64,000 nucleotides of DNA from Streptomyces sp. SID14436 (GCF_010548465.1 NZ_JAAGMD010000531.1:1-64000), one strand, 5' to 3'. Counted from the first letter of the stretch, positions 34,395 to 43,691 are shown. Made by a program: numbers and translations. Notes: a model not told the origin generated them from the sequence alone.

Positions 34395-35528
34395 ATGGAC
34401 AAAGGACGGTTCGCTGTCCCGGCCGCAGTCACCGACGGGGCCATCGCCCTGGCCGTGGCAGCGTTGCTGCTGGTCACCGGGCTGTCGGGGGCGCATCCGT
34501 CCGGAGCGCGCGAGCTGCTCGGAGCCCTCCTGCTGGGGGCCGGCGGGCTGGCGCTGGCCGCGCGCCGCCGGGCGCCGCGCGTGGTCCTGGCCGTCACCGG
34601 GCTGTGCGCGGTGGGATATCTGGGGGCCGGGTTCGACGTGCTCACCGTGGCCTACCTGGTCGCGGTCTACGGTGCCGTACGCGCCGGGCACCGCACCTTC
34701 ACGCTGGCCGCCTCCGTAGGGATGCTGGCTCTGCTGCCTCTCACTGCCCTGGTCCTGCACGACGCGGGCCCGCGCGAAGCCCTGGCGCAGGCCCGCGACA
34801 CGCTCGAGCTCGCCTGGCTGATCGCCGCCTTCGCCGCCGGTGAGGCGGTGCGGCTGGCCGAACGGCGGGCCGACGAAGCCGAACGCACCCGCGAGGAGAC
34901 CGCGCGCCGCCGGGCCGACGAGGAGCGGCTGCGCATCGCGCGGGAACTGCACGATGCGCTCACCCACCAGATCTCGGTGATCAAGGTGCAGTCCGAGGTG
35001 GCCGTGCATGTGGCGCGGCGCCGGGGCGAGCAGGTGTCCCCTGCCCTGCTCGCGATCCAGGAAGCCGGGCGGGAGGCGAGCCGGGAGCTGCGCGCCACCC
35101 TGGAGGCGCTGCGCGACGACGACACCAGCCCGCCGCACGGACTCGACCACATCCCGCAGTTGGTGGAGCGCTTCCAGGGAACCGGTCTGGAGACGACGCT
35201 GACCATCGGGGGCCATCCGCATCCCGTGCCGGCCGCGGTGAGCCGCACCGCCTACCGGATCGTTCAGGAGTCGCTCACCAACGTGGCCCGGCACGCCGCC
35301 GCCACCACGGCCAGGGTGCTCATCGACTACCGGCCGGACGCTCTCGCCCTGCGCGTCGACGACGACGGGACAGCCGTGTCGCCCTGTGCACCGATGCTCG
35401 GGCCGGGGCTCGGGCTGCTCGGCATGCGGGAACGTGTCACGGCCCTGGGCGGGCGGCTGCACACCGGGCCGCGCAGTTCGGGCGGCTTCACCGTACAGGC
35501 CGAACTTCCTACGAACGGAGCCTCGTGA
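34395..35528 (+). CDS. NarL-family sensor histidine kinase
   Basis: A 377-residue kinase. Residues about 15-150 hold five or so membrane helices with very short loops and no extracellular sensor domain, the intramembrane-sensing layout. The HisKA_3 phospho-acceptor is RIARELHDALTHQISVIKVQ (His186), and the ATPase has QESLTNVARHA (N box) and GLGLLGMRERVTALGG (G box). The ATG at 34395 has no Shine-Dalgarno sequence. The stop overlaps the response regulator start (GTGA), so the pair is translationally coupled. Such cell-envelope kinases usually respond to membrane or antibiotic stress; the adjacent divergent membrane protein is a candidate target. Confidence 0.92.
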   Translation: MDKGRFAVPAAVTDGAIALAVAALLLVTGLSGAHPSGARELLGALLLGAGGLALAARRRAPRVVLAVTGLCAVGYLGAGFDVLTVAYLVAVYGAVRAGHRTFTLAASVGMLALLPLTALVLHDAGPREALAQARDTLELAWLIAAFAAGEAVRLAERRADEAERTREETARRRADEERLRIARELHDALTHQISVIKVQSEVAVHVARRRGEQVSPALLAIQEAGREASRELRATLEALRDDDTSPPHGLDHIPQLVERFQGTGLETTLTIGGHPHPVPAAVSRTAYRIVQESLTNVARHAAATTARVLIDYRPDALALRVDDDGTAVSPCAPMLGPGLGLLGMRERVTALGGRLHTGPRSSGGFTVQAELPTNGAS

Positions 35529-36202
35529 TCCGGGTTGTCCTGGTCGATGACCAGCCGCTCATCCGCAGCGGTTTCCGTGCGCTGCTCGACCTCGAGGACG
35601 ACATCGAGGTGGTGGCCGAGGCCGCCGACGGCCAGGAATGCCTGGCGCTCGTCGGGGAGCTGTTGCCCGATGTCGCTCTCGTCGACATCCAGATGCCCGT
35701 CATGGACGGCATCGAAGCGACCCGGCGCATCGCCGCGGACCCGGCCCTGGCCGCCGTCCACGTCGTCATGCTGACCAACTACGGCATGGACGAGTACGTC
35801 TTCGACGCGCTGCGCGCCGGAGCGGCCGGTTTCCTGGTCAAGGACATCCTTCCGGAGGACTTCCTGCACGCCGTCCGCGTCGCCGCCCGCGGGGACGCGC
35901 TGCTCGCACCCGCCCTCACCCGCAGACTCATCGACCGGTACGTCACCCAGCCACCGCGCACCCTCGCAGGCGACGGCAGCGGCAGCGGGCTCGCCGAGCT
36001 GACCGGCCGCGAACGCGAGGCGGTCGTCCTGGCCGCCCACGGCCTGTCCAACGACGAGATCGCCCACCGGCTGGTCATCAGCCCGGCGACCGCCAAGACC
36101 CACATCAACCGGGCCATGACCAAGCTCCATGCCCGCGACCGCGCCCAACTCGTCGTCCTCGCCTACGAGTCCGGCCTGGTCACTCCGGGCACCAGCCCCT
36201 GA
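35525..36202 (+). CDS. NarL/LuxR-type response regulator
   Basis: A 225-residue regulator. The receiver domain has the acidic pair in VLVDDQPL, the phospho-acceptor Asp54 (ALVDIQMPVMDG), and the Lys in GFLVKDILPED. The C-terminal LuxR HTH is LTGREREAVVLAAHGLSNDE followed by ATAKTHINRAMTKLHARDRA. It is the partner of the histidine kinase, whose stop codon overlaps its GTG start. Phosphorylation should allow dimeric binding at promoters nearby; the intergenic region 34103-34394 is the first place to look. Confidence 0.93.
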   Translation: MIRVVLVDDQPLIRSGFRALLDLEDDIEVVAEAADGQECLALVGELLPDVALVDIQMPVMDGIEATRRIAADPALAAVHVVMLTNYGMDEYVFDALRAGAAGFLVKDILPEDFLHAVRVAARGDALLAPALTRRLIDRYVTQPPRTLAGDGSGSGLAELTGREREAVVLAAHGLSNDEIAHRLVISPATAKTHINRAMTKLHARDRAQLVVLAYESGLVTPGTSP

Positions 36203-36396
36203 CCCGCCCCCGGGCACCTCCCGGGCCGCGCCCCCGCCCCACGGGCCGCAACAGAACTGCCACAGGAACCCGAGATCGCTTGACCCTGCCCCGGCGGGAA
36301 GGCCGACAGTGTTCCCGTGTTCCCGTCCGGAGGACCGGTGAACGGGGGCGGGGTTTCTGCCGGCCGGGGACATCGACGGAGAGGGAGGGGAATGTC

Positions 36397-37017
36397 GTGG
36401 CGACACCGTGCGTCATCCTCGACATCGGCGGCGTGCTGGAGCTCACGCCGGAGACGGGGTGGGTACAACGGTGGGAGGAGCGGCTGCGGTTGCCGCCCGG
36501 CACCGTTCACGAGCGGATGCGTGACGTGTGGCAGGCCGGGAGCGTCGGCCGGGTCAGTGAACGTCAGGTGCACGAGGAGGCGGGATTGCGTCTGGGCCTC
36601 TCCGTCGCCGAGGTGGACGCCTTCATGGCCGACCTGTGGGAGGAGTACCTGGGGGCGCCCAACGAGGAACTCATCGCTCATGTGCGGGGGCTGCGGGCGC
36701 TGCGGGGGCGCTGCAGGCTGGGCATTCTGAGCAACAGCTTCGTCGGCGCCCGGGAGCGGGAGTCGGGGCGGTACGCCTTCGACGAACTGGTGGAGCGGAT
36801 CGTCTACTCGCACGAGATCGGTGTCGAGAAACCGGATCCGGAGGCCTTCGGGGCCGTATGCGCGAGCCTGGGGGTGCGACCGGAGAGCTGTCTGTTCGTC
36901 GACGACGCGGAGCCGAATGTCTTTGCCGCCCGGGCGGTGGGTATGCAGGCCCATCTGTTCGAGGACAACGCCCGGACGATCGCGCGGATCACGGCTCATC
37001 TCCAGGACGTCTCCTGA
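36397..37017 (+). CDS. HAD-superfamily hydrolase
   Basis: A 206-residue protein from GTG 36397, preceded by GGAGGGG. It shows the HAD motifs ILDIGGVLELTPETGW (motif I, D-x-G), LGILSNSF (motif II, Ser/Asn), Lys in GVEKPDPEAFG (motif III) and CLFVDDAEPNV (motif IV, DD). The usual second Asp of motif I (DxD) is replaced (DIGG), as in HAD-IA proteins annotated as haloacid-dehalogenase-like or epoxide-hydrolase N-terminal-like. The cap is a small helical bundle between motifs I and II. It is a cytoplasmic phosphatase or dehalogenase of unknown substrate, monocistronic. Confidence 0.85.
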   Translation: MATPCVILDIGGVLELTPETGWVQRWEERLRLPPGTVHERMRDVWQAGSVGRVSERQVHEEAGLRLGLSVAEVDAFMADLWEEYLGAPNEELIAHVRGLRALRGRCRLGILSNSFVGARERESGRYAFDELVERIVYSHEIGVEKPDPEAFGAVCASLGVRPESCLFVDDAEPNVFAARAVGMQAHLFEDNARTIARITAHLQDVS

Positions 37018-37139
37018 CTGTTCGCCGGCCGGGGGACGCCTCGTGACGCCTCACCGGTCGGAAAAAGGGGAGGCGGTGACAGCCTTGGGACAGGCAGGAT
37101 GTCTGCGCCCTGCATTCGCTCGAGAGGACCCCGACGACC

Positions 37140-37550
37140 GTGGCTCGTGCCGTGACCCTGATCCGCTCCGCCTCCCTGTCCGACGTCGCCGAGTACGCGT
37201 ATGCGGCCACGGCGCCCGCCGAGTCCCGGCTCATCTTCCTCGCGGGGGCGTGTCCGCTCAACGACGACGGCTCCACGGCTGCCGTCGGTGACTACGCGGG
37301 CCAGGCAGCCAAGGCCGTGGAGAACATGCGGACCGCTCTCGCCTCGGCCGACGCGTCTCTGGAGGACGTGATCAGTACCAGGGTTCTCGTGGCGTCGTCC
37401 CGGCAGGAGGATCTGGTGACCGCCTGGGAAGTGGTCCGGGACGCGTTCGGCGACCACGACGTCCCCAGCACCCTGATGGGCGTCACGGTGCTCGGCTACG
37501 CGGACCAGCTGGTGGAGATCGAGGCCGTCGCCGCCGTGCTCGATGCGTAA
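37140..37550 (+). CDS. RidA/YjgF family protein
   Basis: A 136-residue protein of the RidA fold. SRLIFLAGACPLNDDGST is the first strand block, QAAKAVENMRTALASADASL the long helix, EDVISTRVLVASSRQEDLVT contains the Arg that binds the substrate carboxylate in deaminating members, and VTVLGYADQLVEIEAVAAV ends the fold. RidA proteins remove reactive enamine/imine intermediates; divergent members act in catabolic pathways. The N-terminus has two extra residues but no signal peptide. It lies alone after the HAD gene, and a second RidA-like gene is present at 57974. Confidence 0.88.
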   Translation: MARAVTLIRSASLSDVAEYAYAATAPAESRLIFLAGACPLNDDGSTAAVGDYAGQAAKAVENMRTALASADASLEDVISTRVLVASSRQEDLVTAWEVVRDAFGDHDVPSTLMGVTVLGYADQLVEIEAVAAVLDA

Positions 37551-37685
37551 CCGCCCCCTCCTCCGCGCCCGCCCGTGCCCCCGGCCCCACAGACACGGCC
37601 GCCGGCCGGGATGAGCATCAGCGCTCAGGCCGCCTGAGTAGCTGATCCGTACCCTCGCGGACGAGGCTCGGCTTTGATCGCCGGT

Positions 37686-38267
37686 ATGAAGAAGCGAGCC
37701 ACCGTCACCGCCGCCGCCGTCGTCGTCACGCTCGTGGCGCTGTGTGCGCTGGTGGCCAAGGGGTGCGAGGCGGTGGCGGGCGGTCCCGTGGGCACGTCGG
37801 AGGACCTGCGGGCCCATGTGCGGGCCACCACCGAGGCCGGCAACGCCGTGTACCGCACCCTCTCGCCGGCGCCCGCCGGCGACCCCTCCCCGGTCAAGGA
37901 GGGGAGTTCTTCCTGCGTCGACGACTTCGGCTTCGACGACGGCGACGTCACGCGCAGCCAGCCGATCTACACCTGGAAGCTCAACTTCGCGGACGGCGAC
38001 GACTACCGCGCTGCCATGAAGGCGCTGGAGGCGTCCTGGCGGGCGGACGGGCGCACGGTGGAGAAGGTCGAGCGGGGCATCATGACCACGTTCGACGACG
38101 GCATCCAGGTCACCTTCCACCGCGGCTGGTACAGCAACGAGCCGGAACTGCGCGCGGAGGGCAGGTGCATGCGCTATCGCAACGCCTACGGCGACGGCTC
38201 CTACCAGTACCTGTACGACGAGAACGGTGACGGCACGGTCGACGAGTACGAGCAGCCCGAGCGGTGA
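37686..38267 (+). CDS. Secreted or membrane-anchored protein with a C-terminal EF-hand loop
   Basis: A 193-residue protein. The N-terminal helix MKKRATVTAAAVVVTLVALC continues into ALVAKGC, which looks like an uncleaved anchor or a weak lipobox. The middle reads PIYTWKLNFADGDDYRAAMK and ERGIMTTFDDGIQVTFHRGW, a compact alpha/beta domain of unknown family. Residues 178-189 (DENGDGTVDEYE) match a canonical EF-hand calcium loop: Asp1, Asn3, Asp5, Gly6, Val8, Glu12. Only one loop is present and the flanking helices are short. Start at ATG 37686 rather than 37674, since it begins the basic n-region. It is convergent with a Tat lipoprotein gene. Confidence 0.75.
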   Translation: MKKRATVTAAAVVVTLVALCALVAKGCEAVAGGPVGTSEDLRAHVRATTEAGNAVYRTLSPAPAGDPSPVKEGSSSCVDDFGFDDGDVTRSQPIYTWKLNFADGDDYRAAMKALEASWRADGRTVEKVERGIMTTFDDGIQVTFHRGWYSNEPELRAEGRCMRYRNAYGDGSYQYLYDENGDGTVDEYEQPER

Positions 38268-38340
38268 GAGCCCGCCCGCCGAGGCAGGGCCCCGCCCCCT
38301 GCAGACGCCGGGCCAGGCCGGGCCGGGCCGGTCGGCGCAG

Positions 38341-39687
38341 TCAGCTCGCGCCGTCCGCGTCGTACCGGGCGAGTGCGGGGCGCAGGGGCGGGTCGCCTGT
38401 GTCCGAGGAGTTGTTGAAGCGGACGACTCCCGCCGCGAGGACGGTTCGGGTGCCCGGGATCAGGCACGTCCGGGCGATGTCGAAGGGCTGCTTGAAGTCG
38501 TACCGGCGTTTCGGTTTGGGCACCTCGGACGGTTCGGGCAGCCGGTCCGGGGCGCGCAGCTTGTGCACGGCGCCGTCCCGGGTCCGGCGGGTCCACGCGT
38601 CCAGGAGCAGGCCGCCGGTTCCGTCGGGGACGGTCGTGGCGGTCGCGAAGGCACGGCCCTGGTCGGGGACGCTCGCCTTCGTCCACGCGGTGCCGTCACC
38701 GGTCAGCACGATGTCCTCGCTGTCGGGTTCCACGTCCGCCTCGCCGTGGTTGAAGTCGTGGCGGCCGAGGGCCCACAGGCGGTCGTTCACGGGGTCGTGG
38801 ACGACGGTGTCGAGGGTGGCGGACGGCTCGGGCGGTAGGGGGTCGGGGAACCGGTACGTGGGCGTGTCGATCTGCTGCCAGGCACCGTCCGCCCATCGCG
38901 CGGTGGCGGGCTGGGGGTAGCACGCGCCGCCCTGGCCGCACTCGATGCCCGCCGCACCGGCGACCCAGGCGCGGGGGGTGCCGTCCGCGGCGGGCGCGGC
39001 GGCCAGGGCGGCGGCGGAGAAGGCCAGAGGGGGGACGTCCCAGCGCTGTCCGTCCCAGTGGACGACCTTGCCGGAGAGGTTCGCCCACAGGTGCGTTCCG
39101 GAGGCCACGCACCAGGCCCCGTCCGTGGCGCCGCCCGACCACTGTTCGCCCTGGACGGCCGGGGGGTCGGGGAGGCGCTGCCACTCCCCGCCCGCGCGGT
39201 GGAAGACGGCGAACCGACCGTTGCCGTCCACCGTCCGCTGCGCGAGCCAGAGCTCACCGGGCTCGCCCGCCGCCAGGGCGAAGGTGGACTGCCGGTCGCC
39301 CCTCTTCAGCTCGTCGGGCACCTCGGGCTCGCTCCACCGTCTGCCGTCCCAGTGCTCGAGGAACGGGGCGACGGACGGTTCGCCCCGCGTGCCCAGCAGC
39401 CATACGTCGTCCCGTGAGGTGACGGCCAGGGCGCGGTAGGAGGCGTCCTGGCCGCCGGGCGGGACGTGGGTGTAGCGCCAGGCCCTGCCGGGTGACGCGG
39501 CCGACGCGGCGTCGGCCGCCGGCGGGGCGTCGCCCAGTGCGGCCGTGTCCGTGGCGGGTGGGGTGGGTGGCGGTCTCTTCCCCTTCCCGTCCGGCTCGTC
39601 GCCTGTGGCGCAGCCGGTCAGCGCGGAGGCGCCGGTGGCCACGGCCAGGCCGATGAGGGTGCGCCGGGTGGGGAGGGAAGCATTCAT
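38341..39687 (-). CDS. Tat-exported lipoprotein with beta-propeller-like repeats
   Basis: A 448-residue protein that starts MNASLPTRRTLIGLAVATGA, a twin-arginine signal ending in lipobox LTGC. A Pro/Ala/Asp-rich linker follows, then repeated W-rich strands such as ALAVTSRDDVWLLGTRGEPS, FLEHWDGRRWSEPEVPDELK, GKVVHWDGQRWDVPPLAFS and DPVNDRLWALGRHDFNHGEA. The spacing of DxVWxxG and HWDGxxW motifs suggests a beta-propeller of the kind used for binding at the cell surface. No catalytic residues are recognised. It is probably membrane-anchored outside the cell, with the role unknown. It is convergent with the EF-hand protein gene. Confidence 0.8.
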   Translation of the reverse strand: MNASLPTRRTLIGLAVATGASALTGCATGDEPDGKGKRPPPTPPATDTAALGDAPPAADAASAASPGRAWRYTHVPPGGQDASYRALAVTSRDDVWLLGTRGEPSVAPFLEHWDGRRWSEPEVPDELKRGDRQSTFALAAGEPGELWLAQRTVDGNGRFAVFHRAGGEWQRLPDPPAVQGEQWSGGATDGAWCVASGTHLWANLSGKVVHWDGQRWDVPPLAFSAAALAAAPAADGTPRAWVAGAAGIECGQGGACYPQPATARWADGAWQQIDTPTYRFPDPLPPEPSATLDTVVHDPVNDRLWALGRHDFNHGEADVEPDSEDIVLTGDGTAWTKASVPDQGRAFATATTVPDGTGGLLLDAWTRRTRDGAVHKLRAPDRLPEPSEVPKPKRRYDFKQPFDIARTCLIPGTRTVLAAGVVRFNNSSDTGDPPLRPALARYDADGAS

Positions 39688-40059
39688 GCGCACCGACTGT
39701 AGTACCGGTGGTCGGGGCAACTGCGCGGCCGGGTACGGGACATGGTCGGGAGCGGGTCCACGTTCCGGGCGGCTCGCGCGGGGCGGGCCGGCCCGGCGGC
39801 GTCACGGTCGGCGCGTCCCGGGGGGGTTCGGTGGGCCGGCCGTAGCCGACGCGGTGGGTCGCCGCAGTACCCGTCGCACCCCCAGGAGTGCAGGTCCTGA
39901 CCACATGACTCGACCCCCATACATGTAGGTGGACCACATTGTGGCGGTCGGGTGGCGCACACCACACTGCCGGGTGTCGCTCAGGGCACGGTGATCCGCG
40001 CAGGCGGCCCCGGTGCCCTTCTCCGCGTATCGCCACCGCCTCAAGGAGCTGTACCGAGC
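39688..40059. promoter_or_regulatory. Intergenic promoter region upstream of the ABC importer operon
   Basis: About 370 bases between a divergent lipoprotein gene and the solute-binding protein gene. Two short palindromes stand out: TACATGTA (39920-39927) and CCACATTGTGG (39934-39944). They lie about 120 bases before the operon start, so they are candidate regulator sites. No gene is recognised. Confidence 0.4.
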
Positions 40060-41244
40060 ATGCGTAGATCCGTTGTCCTCTCCGCCGCCGTGGCCGGCGT
40101 CGCCGCCCTGTTCACCGCCGCCTGTTCCGCCCCGGGCAGCAGCACCGCCTCCGGTGACAAGGAGGTCGAGGTCGCCCTGATCACCTCCACCAGCGGACCG
40201 CTGGCCTCCTACGGCGAGCAGTACCTGCAGGGCTTCGAAGCCGGGCTCGACCACGCCACCGACGGCACCGGCCGCGTCGACGGCATCAAGATCAGCCTGG
40301 TGAAGGACGACGACGGCGGCGACCCCGCCAAGGGTGTCTCCCTCGCCAAGCAGCGCATCGGCCAGGGCGTTCCGATCATCGCCGGGACCGCTGCCTCCGG
40401 TGTGGCCACGCAGATGGCGCCGGTGGCGGCGCAGAACAAGACCCTGTACATCAGCGGTCCCGCGGCCACCGACGCGGTCACCGGCGTGAACCGCTACACC
40501 TTCCGCTCGGGCCGTCAGACGTACCAGGACGTGATGACCGCCAAGAACATCCTGGGCGACTCCAAGGGCAAGAAGGTCGTCGTCCTGGCGCAGGACAACG
40601 CCTTCGGCCAGGCCAACGCCGCCGCGGTGAAGTCCGTGCTGGGGACCGGCGGCACCACGGTCAGCTCGGTGCTCGCCCCGCCGAGCGCGACCGACCTGAC
40701 GCCGGTGGCGAGCAAGGTGAAGGCGGCCGAGCCGGACATGGTGTTCGTGGCGTGGGCCGGCGACACCGCCCAGTCGATGTGGTCCACCCTGGACCAGCAG
40801 GGCGTGCTGGACCCCGCCACCGTCGTCACCGGCCTGGACATCCGGGCCAGTTACCCGGTGTTCGGCAAGGCGCGCGACAAGGTGACCCTGCTGGCGCACT
40901 ACGTGCCGGAGGCCACCCGTACGCCCGAGGCGCAGGCCATGCGGGCCTACTTCGGCAAGAAGAAGTGGCAGGAGGACCTGTTCACGCCGGACGGCTTCAA
41001 CGCCGCCCAGATGGTCGTCGAGGCGGTCAAGGCCGGCGGTGCCGACGGCGACACCGACGCCATGGTCGAGGCGCTGGAGGGCTTCAGCTTCTCCGGCATC
41101 AAGGGCGCCAACACCGTCCGTGCCGGCGACCACGCCCTGCTGCAGCCCACGTTCCAGGCGAAGTTCACCACGGCGGGTGCGCCGGAGGTCTCCCGCACGT
41201 TCGACGCCGAGCAGGTCGCACCGGCCGAGAAGAAGATCGGCTGA
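40060..41244 (+). CDS. livK: Branched-chain amino acid type ABC transporter, substrate-binding lipoprotein
   Basis: A 394-residue protein with a lipoprotein signal (MRRSVVLSAAVAGVAALFTA, then AC). The mature part is a type-I periplasmic-binding fold of the LIV family: VALITSTSGPLASYGEQYLQ, GTAASGVATQMAPVAAQNKT, KKVVVLAQDNAFGQANAAAV and MVFVAWAGDTAQSMW. It captures the solute outside the membrane. It heads the five-gene importer operon (order K-G-F-H-M). The ligand may be an amino acid, amide or aromatic acid; LIV-type proteins have broad ligands and the sequence alone does not settle it. AAGGAG lies before the ATG, at a long spacing. Confidence 0.88.
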   Translation: MRRSVVLSAAVAGVAALFTAACSAPGSSTASGDKEVEVALITSTSGPLASYGEQYLQGFEAGLDHATDGTGRVDGIKISLVKDDDGGDPAKGVSLAKQRIGQGVPIIAGTAASGVATQMAPVAAQNKTLYISGPAATDAVTGVNRYTFRSGRQTYQDVMTAKNILGDSKGKKVVVLAQDNAFGQANAAAVKSVLGTGGTTVSSVLAPPSATDLTPVASKVKAAEPDMVFVAWAGDTAQSMWSTLDQQGVLDPATVVTGLDIRASYPVFGKARDKVTLLAHYVPEATRTPEAQAMRAYFGKKKWQEDLFTPDGFNAAQMVVEAVKAGGADGDTDAMVEALEGFSFSGIKGANTVRAGDHALLQPTFQAKFTTAGAPEVSRTFDAEQVAPAEKKIG

Positions 41245-41248
41245 GCCC

Positions 41249-41989
41249 ATGGCACCCGTACTGCAACTGGAGGACCTGAGCTGGTCCGTCGGCGGGGCCG
41301 ACATCATCCGTGAGGTGTCACTGGCCGTGGAGGAGGGTGAGCTCCTGGCGGTCATCGGTCCGAACGGCGCCGGCAAGACGTCGCTGTTCAACCTCGTCAG
41401 CGGCCTGACCCGCCCCACCGCGGGCCGTATCCGCCTCGACGGCCGGGACATCTCCTCCCTGGCTCCGCACCGGCGTGCCGGCCGCGGTATCGGCCGGACC
41501 TTCCAGTCCTCCTCGGTGTTCGCGACCATGACGGTGGCCGAGCACGTGGAGCTGGCCGCGCGCTGCGCGGGCATCCGCCGGGTCACGGCCGCCGACGTGG
41601 CCGGTGTGCTGGCGCGGGTCCGGCTGGCCGGGCGGGGCCCCGACCTGGCGGCCGGGCTCTCGCACGGCGACAAGCGGAAGCTGGAGCTGGCCATGCTCCT
41701 GGCTCCGACCTTCGCCCCCGGGCCCGACCGGGTGCGGCTGATGCTGCTGGACGAGCCGATGGCCGGGGTGGCCTCCGAGGAGACCGGCGAACTCACCGAC
41801 CTCATCCGCAGCCTCCACCGTGAGGAGGGCCGCACCGTGCTCCTCGTGGAGCACCACATGGACGTCGTCCTCGGGCTCGCCGACCGGGTCGCCGTCATGC
41901 ACCACGGCGGCCTGCTGGCCGCCGCCCCGCCCGACGAGGTCATGGCCAACTCCACCGTGCAGCAGGCCTACCTGGGAGACGCCCTGTGA
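41249..41989 (+). CDS. livG: ABC transporter ATP-binding protein, LivG type
   Basis: A 246-residue ATPase. Walker A is VIGPNGAGKTSLF, the ABC signature is LSHGDKRKLELAMLL, Walker B is LMLLDEPMAGVASEE, and the H-loop is VLLVEHHMDVV. Gln in RTFQSSSVF is the Q loop. LivG proteins carry the longer form with a helical insertion (VFATMTVAEHVELAARCAGI here). It starts four bases after the binding-protein stop, and its stop overlaps the start of the second ATPase (GTGA). It powers the importer together with LivF. Confidence 0.92.
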   Translation: MAPVLQLEDLSWSVGGADIIREVSLAVEEGELLAVIGPNGAGKTSLFNLVSGLTRPTAGRIRLDGRDISSLAPHRRAGRGIGRTFQSSSVFATMTVAEHVELAARCAGIRRVTAADVAGVLARVRLAGRGPDLAAGLSHGDKRKLELAMLLAPTFAPGPDRVRLMLLDEPMAGVASEETGELTDLIRSLHREEGRTVLLVEHHMDVVLGLADRVAVMHHGGLLAAAPPDEVMANSTVQQAYLGDAL

Positions 41990-42753
41990 CCGCACCAGAA
42001 TCCTCCACCGCGCCGGCGGCGCCGGTCCTGTCCGTCACCGGCCTGAGCGTCGACATCACCGGTTCGCGCATCCTCACCGACGTCACCTTCGACGTGCCCG
42101 CCTCCGGTGTGACCGCCCTGCTGGGGCGCAACGGCGTCGGCAAGACCACCACCCTGCGGGCCGTGCTGGGGCTGCTCCCGGACGGCGGGCGCGTCACCGC
42201 GGGACGGGTGACCTTCGCCGGTGACGACATCACCCACGAGGCCACCCACCGCACCGTCCGGCGGGGCATCGGCTACGCCCCGGAGGACCGCGGCATCTTC
42301 GCCCATCTGACCGTCGCCGAGAACCTCACCCTCGCCGAACGCCCGGGCAGTGCCCACCACTACGACCTCGTCCACGACCTGTTCCCGGAGCTGGCCGCCC
42401 GCCGCGCCCAGCGCGCCGGGACGCTCTCCGGCGGTCAGCAGCAGATGGTGGCCCTGGCCCGGACGCTGCTCAACGACAACACCCTCGTCGTCGTCGACGA
42501 ACCGACCAAAGGGCTCGCGCCCCGCGTCGTCACCGAAACTGCCGAGGTCCTCGAACGCGCCGCGGAACGCGTCCCGCTGCTGCTCGTGGAACAGAACCTG
42601 GCCGTGGTGCGCCGCCTCGCCCGCAACGCCGTCGTCCTGGACGCCGGCCGGGTGGTGCACACGGGCGACGCGCACGAACTGCTCAACGACACCGAACGCA
42701 CGACAGCGCTGCTGGGCGTCGGCCGTCACACCAGTACCTCCGGAGCCGCCTGA
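41986..42753 (+). CDS. livF: ABC transporter ATP-binding protein, LivF type
   Basis: A 255-residue ATPase with Walker A LLGRNGVGKTTTLRAVLGLL, signature LSGGQQQMVALARTLL, Walker B LVVVDEPTKGLAP, and H-loop LLVEQNLAVVRRL. The Gln loop region is IGYAPEDRGIFAHLTVAENL, which with EDRGIF is the LivF hallmark. The GTG start overlaps the livG stop. The TGATG junction with the following permease gene indicates translational coupling. It forms a heterodimer with LivG. Confidence 0.92.
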   Translation: MTAPESSTAPAAPVLSVTGLSVDITGSRILTDVTFDVPASGVTALLGRNGVGKTTTLRAVLGLLPDGGRVTAGRVTFAGDDITHEATHRTVRRGIGYAPEDRGIFAHLTVAENLTLAERPGSAHHYDLVHDLFPELAARRAQRAGTLSGGQQQMVALARTLLNDNTLVVVDEPTKGLAPRVVTETAEVLERAAERVPLLLVEQNLAVVRRLARNAVVLDAGRVVHTGDAHELLNDTERTTALLGVGRHTSTSGAA

Positions 42754-43691
42754 TGGACACCCTCGTCCTGCTCACCCTCACCGGACTGGGCCTGGGGGCC
42801 CTGTACTTCCTCATCGCCTCCGGACTCGCCCTGATCTTCGGGCTGATGGACGTCCTGAACTTCGCCCACGGCGCGTTCCTGACGGTCGCCGTCTACACCG
42901 CCTGGCTGACCGCGGACGCCGTCGGGGGCGTCCCCGGGCTGCTGCTGGCCGCCGTCGTCGGCACCGCGACCGGCCTGGGGCTCGCGGTGGTGGTGGAACT
43001 GGTCCTCATCAGGCGGCTGTACGGGCGGGTGAAGGAGCAGATCCTCGTCACCGTCGGCCTGTCACTGGCCCTTCCGGCGCTGGTGCAGACCGTGTGGGGG
43101 GCCGACGCCCGGCCCTTCCCCGTCCCCGACGCGCTGACCGGCACGGTCGGGATCCTCGGGGCCCGGGTGCCCGTCAACCGCTTCGTGCTGATCGCCGTCG
43201 CCGCCGCCGTCCTCATCGGTGTGCGCCTGTTCATGGCCCGCACCCGCTACGGTCTCATCGTCCGGGCCGGCGTCGAGGACCGCGCCATGGTCACCGCCCT
43301 GGGCATCGACGTCACCCGCGCCTTCACCCTCGTCTTCGCGCTCGGCGGGGCGCTGGCCGGTCTGGCCGGAGTCCTCGGCGGCCTCTACTTCGGCTCCCTC
43401 TCCCCGCACCAGGGGACCTCGCTGCTGGTGTTCGCGTTCGTCGTCGTCATCATCGGCGGCCTGCACTCCATCACCAACGTCGCCGTCTCCGCGCTGACCG
43501 TCGGGCTGGTGCAGCAGTACGCCAACTACTACGCCGGCGGTTACGGAGACCTCGCCGTCGTCGTCCTGCTGGCGGCCGTCGTCCTCACCCGCCCCGCCGC
43601 CACCGGCCCCACCGTCCTGCAGCGTCTGCGCCGCCTCCTGGCCGCCCAACGCACCACCCGTACCGCCCGCACCGCAGGAGGCACGGCATGA
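42753..43691 (+). CDS. livH: ABC transporter permease, LivH type
   Basis: A 312-residue integral membrane protein with about eight helices. LivH landmarks: GLGLGALYFLIASGLALIFG, VLNFAHGAFLTVAVYTAW (the NFAHG motif), RTRYGLIVRAGVEDRAMVTA and ALGIDVTRAFTLVFALGGAL. It starts inside the livF stop codon (TGATG) and ends overlapping the LivM start (ATGA). It forms the membrane channel with LivM. Confidence 0.92.
   Translation: MDTLVLLTLTGLGLGALYFLIASGLALIFGLMDVLNFAHGAFLTVAVYTAWLTADAVGGVPGLLLAAVVGTATGLGLAVVVELVLIRRLYGRVKEQILVTVGLSLALPALVQTVWGADARPFPVPDALTGTVGILGARVPVNRFVLIAVAAAVLIGVRLFMARTRYGLIVRAGVEDRAMVTALGIDVTRAFTLVFALGGALAGLAGVLGGLYFGSLSPHQGTSLLVFAFVVVIIGGLHSITNVAVSALTVGLVQQYANYYAGGYGDLAVVVLLAAVVLTRPAATGPTVLQRLRRLLAAQRTTRTARTAGGTA

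Noticed and set aside
39802-41955. A 717-codon minus-strand open frame
   Set aside because: Shadow of livK and livG; long open frames on the opposite strand are expected at this GC content.
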